Positions 13,960 through 16,183 of a DNA stretch of 16,183 bases are shown piece by piece. The position numbers and the translations under genes are program-made. The notes below the pieces were generated by a model. It was given only the letters and a program-made list of their open reading frames with translations. It had not been told where the DNA came from and ran no database searches. This DNA is from Actinomycetota bacterium (lineage in GTDB: Bacteria; Actinomycetota; Actinomycetes; Nanopelagicales; Nanopelagicaceae), in NCBI GenBank assembly GCA_009700365.1, contig WLME01000010.1, forward strand, positions 1 to 16,183, given 5' to 3'. Every line of letters starts with the position of its first letter. Position 1 is the first letter of the stretch.

Positions 13960-15480
13960 ATGTCCACACCTACAAAACCAGTGAAGACCACTGGTCGACC
14001 TGTACGCGCCCTGGCAATTTTGGCGCTCTTCATTGTCGGCCTTTTGGCAACGGCCCTAGTCCAGGGAGCATCGTCGGTACGTCTCGGTCTAGATCTTCGA
14101 GGGGGAACCAGCGTCACTCTTCAACCACGCGCCTCCAATGACTCGAACAAGATAACTTCAGAGGCAATCGATCAAGCAGTATCAATTATTCGTCAGCGCG
14201 TTAACTCACTCGGTGTTGCTGAGTCTGAAGTTACCGCTCAGGGAAGTGGCACAAACCGTCAAATTGTTATCTCGGTTCCAGGAGATTCTGGTCGACGTGT
14301 GGTCGATCTAGTTGGTCAAACTGCAGAACTTAGATTTCGTCAGGTTCTTGCCGAATCTTCCGTCTTAGCTACGAACGACACCACGACAGCTGCAACTCCC
14401 GTTTCAGGTGTCTCGACTGAAATAAATCTGAAGTTCGCCGCACTTGATTGCACCAATCAAACAAATCTAAAAGGTACCGGCGCAGATGCTCCGACTGATG
14501 TCATCGTCGCATGCTCTCGCAGTGGCGCGAGCAAGTACATCTTGGCTCCAGCGGAAGTTCTTGGTCGTCAAGTTTCCAAGGCTGCAGCAGGAATCGATCA
14601 ACAGGGAGCTAGTGCTTGGTATGTACTTCTTACCTTTAACGGCGAAGGCACAAAGGCATTCGGTTCACTTACAAGTCGCGTAACTTCACTTGCTTCTCCA
14701 CAAAATCAAGTTGCAATTGTTCTTGATGGCCTCGTTGTTTCAGCTCCTGTAATCAATGAAGCAATTCCTTCCGGAAATGCTCAGATCACTGGTTCGTTCT
14801 CACAACTTGAAGCGCAAGACCTTGCAAATGTTTTGAAGTATGGAGCACTTCCACTCGCATTTGATCGCGGAGAAGTTCAACAAGTTTCGCCAACACTCGG
14901 TGCAGATCAGCTTCGTGCGGGCTTACTAGCTGGTGCACTTGGTCTCATACTGGTCTTCCTCTTCTCACTCATCTACTACAGAGCACTTGGTTTGGTAACG
15001 GTTGGCTCCCTGGCAATTGCTGGCGCCATCTTGTATCTGCTGTTCTTGGTACTCGGCGAGTCGATTGGATTCACATTAACGCTGGCGGGAATTGCGGGAG
15101 CGATTGTCTCAATCGGTATCACTGCAGACTCATTCATCGTCTTCTTCGAACGTATTCGCGATGAAGCTCGTGAAGGTCGTTCTCTTCGTTCAGCGGTAGA
15201 AAGTGGATGGGCGCGAGCACGACATACGATTCTGGTTGCAGATGCTGTCTCCATTCTGGCTGCAGTCCTGCTCTATTTCTTCGCAGTCGGTGGCGTCAGA
15301 GGTTTTGCTTTCACCCTGGGTCTGACGACGCTCATCGATCTCTTGATTGTCTTTATCTTTACTAAGCCAATCGTCACAGTCATAGCGAAGTGGAACTTCT
15401 TCGCTTCGGGCCATCCTCTCTCAGGTTTCTCTGAGAAGAGCATTGGTCGCAAACAAACAGCTACACCATTGGAGGCGTAA
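13960..15480 (+). CDS. secD: protein translocase subunit SecD
   Basis: A membrane protein of the Sec accessory complex SecDF, which uses the proton-motive force to help preproteins emerge on the outer face. The 506-residue protein has membrane segment 1 at about 16-36, the P1 motif LGLDLRGGTSVTL (42-54) and a large external domain. VAIVLDGLVVSAPVINEAI and YGALPLAF lead into five further membrane segments (about 330-490). The proton-path Asp lies in GIAGAIVSIGITADSFIVFFERIRDE. The frame is open upstream to 13876 but that would overlap ruvB; ATG 13960 fits the -10 box at 13946-13951. It is followed by secF after 4 nt. No yajC lies between ruvB and secD. Confidence 0.96.
   Translation: MSTPTKPVKTTGRPVRALAILALFIVGLLATALVQGASSVRLGLDLRGGTSVTLQPRASNDSNKITSEAIDQAVSIIRQRVNSLGVAESEVTAQGSGTNRQIVISVPGDSGRRVVDLVGQTAELRFRQVLAESSVLATNDTTTAATPVSGVSTEINLKFAALDCTNQTNLKGTGADAPTDVIVACSRSGASKYILAPAEVLGRQVSKAAAGIDQQGASAWYVLLTFNGEGTKAFGSLTSRVTSLASPQNQVAIVLDGLVVSAPVINEAIPSGNAQITGSFSQLEAQDLANVLKYGALPLAFDRGEVQQVSPTLGADQLRAGLLAGALGLILVFLFSLIYYRALGLVTVGSLAIAGAILYLLFLVLGESIGFTLTLAGIAGAIVSIGITADSFIVFFERIRDEAREGRSLRSAVESGWARARHTILVADAVSILAAVLLYFFAVGGVRGFAFTLGLTTLIDLLIVFIFTKPIVTVIAKWNFFASGHPLSGFSEKSIGRKQTATPLEA
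15471..15475 (+). promoter_or_regulatory. ribosome binding site of secF
   Basis: GGAGG lies 9 nt before ATG 15485 and inside the last codons of secD, consistent with translation of secF from a secDF message. Confidence 0.65.
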
Positions 15481-15484
15481 TCAC

Positions 15485-16183
15485 ATGGCTAAACTTTCAG
15501 GTCTAGGTGGCCGTCTCTACTCAGGTGAGACATCTTTCAATATTGTTGAACGACGCAAGCGTTGGTACTCAATATCAGCTCTCTTCATCCTCGCATCAAT
15601 CGCGGCATTGGCTATTCAAGGACTTCACCTTGGTATCGAATTTAAAGGTGGCGCCTCCTATACCGTCACTCAACCAACTGCGACAGTAGAACAAGCACGT
15701 GGCGCAGTTGAAGGAATCGGCATACCAGGCGAAATCATTGTTCAAAAAATTGGTACTACTAAAGTTCGAGTACAGACAGGCGCAGTAACTCCAGACCAAT
15801 CAAAGGCCATTGAAAGCGCACTCACTTCAACTTCCGGCGTTACAACCGAATCAATTGACACTCAACTGGTCGGCCCTTCATGGGGTAAGGAAATTACTAG
15901 AAAAGCCCTCTATGGACTATTTGCCTTTCTTCTCGCTGTAATGCTCTTTTTGGCTATGGCCTTTGAACCAAAGATGGCGCTTGCGGCGATCGTCGCAGTA
16001 GTTCACGACGTTTTGATCACTGTTGGCATTTATGCCTTGGTTGGTTTTGATGTCACTCCAGCTACCGTGATTGGATTCCTTACAATTCTTGGGTATTCGT
16101 TGTATGACACCGTCGTTGTCTTCGATAAGGTTCGAGAGAACACGAAATCAGTGGCAGCAAATAGCAAGATGACCTATTCGCAA
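15485..16183 (+). CDS. secF: protein translocase subunit SecF (3' end beyond window)
   Basis: The partner of SecD. The 233 codons present cover membrane segment 1 (about 29-45, WYSISALFILASIAALAI), the P1-like motif LGIEFKGGASYTV (about 49-61), the external domain to about 130, and membrane segments 2-4. AAIVAVVHDVLITVGIYAL and GFLTILGYSLYDTVVVFDKVREN carry the conserved aspartates of SecF. The gene is open to the window edge and lacks about the last third. ATG 15485 is set by GGAGG 9 nt upstream. Confidence 0.95.
   Translation, partial: MAKLSGLGGRLYSGETSFNIVERRKRWYSISALFILASIAALAIQGLHLGIEFKGGASYTVTQPTATVEQARGAVEGIGIPGEIIVQKIGTTKVRVQTGAVTPDQSKAIESALTSTSGVTTESIDTQLVGPSWGKEITRKALYGLFAFLLAVMLFLAMAFEPKMALAAIVAVVHDVLITVGIYALVGFDVTPATVIGFLTILGYSLYDTVVVFDKVRENTKSVAANSKMTYSQ

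Noticed and set aside
13803..14141. Open frame of 112 codons spanning the ruvB-secD junction
   Set aside because: It overlaps well-supported ruvB and secD in another frame, is rich in Arg, Ser, His and Trp in a way typical of shadow frames, and has no family resemblance.

Overview
This is a compact housekeeping stretch from an actinobacterium of modest GC content. The layout is the actinobacterial order thrS - HIT - pgsA - PIM acyltransferase - pimA - pdxS - pdxT - yebC - ruvCAB - secDF. Together with phosphatidylinositol mannoside (PIM) genes, AT-leaning codon choice, almost no intergenic DNA and many leaderless-looking starts, this suggests a streamlined planktonic actinobacterium such as the freshwater acI group (Nanopelagicales). 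The lineage is inferred from gene content and style; nothing here proves it.

Region 1 (1-345): two tRNA genes on the minus strand, Gly(GCC) then Cys(GCA), with a recognisable promoter at 265-294. The short gap before pabB carries divergent promoter elements. Region 2 (346-4593, plus strand): pabB and pabC make p-aminobenzoate for folate. thrS follows with a leaderless-type start, then a HIT-family hydrolase/phosphorylase. Region 3 (4576-5172, minus strand): the only minus-strand protein gene, a 198-residue protein that reads as a degenerate, truncated EF-G-type G domain without a P-loop. It overlaps the HIT gene tail to tail and shares a bidirectional promoter with pgsA. Region 4 (5197-9394): the inositol-lipid operon: phosphatidylinositol phosphate synthase, PIM acyltransferase, PimA mannosyltransferase, then a LemA-like membrane protein and a DUF3048 protein, with overlapping or nearly abutting ends. 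Region 5 (9433-10919): pdxS-pdxT, the pyridoxal 5'-phosphate synthase. Region 6 (10963-13948): a YebC-family regulator, then ruvC-ruvA-ruvB for Holliday junction processing. Region 7 (13960-16183): secD and the 5' part of secF, which runs off the window; the yajC gene usual between ruvB and secD is absent.

A recurrent theme is a TAnnnT -10 box (TAGGCT, TAGACT, TAGCCT, TACGAT) 6-8 nt before a start codon that has no Shine-Dalgarno sequence: pabB, thrS, the EF-G-like gene, pgsA, ruvC and secD. In several cases this box shares bases with the stop codon of the gene before it. Genes inside operons (pabC, pimA, ruvB, yebC, pdxS, secF) do have Shine-Dalgarno-like sites. There is no mobile element, CRISPR array or rRNA in the window. 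The most unusual item is the EF-G-like relic and its shared promoter with the PIM operon.
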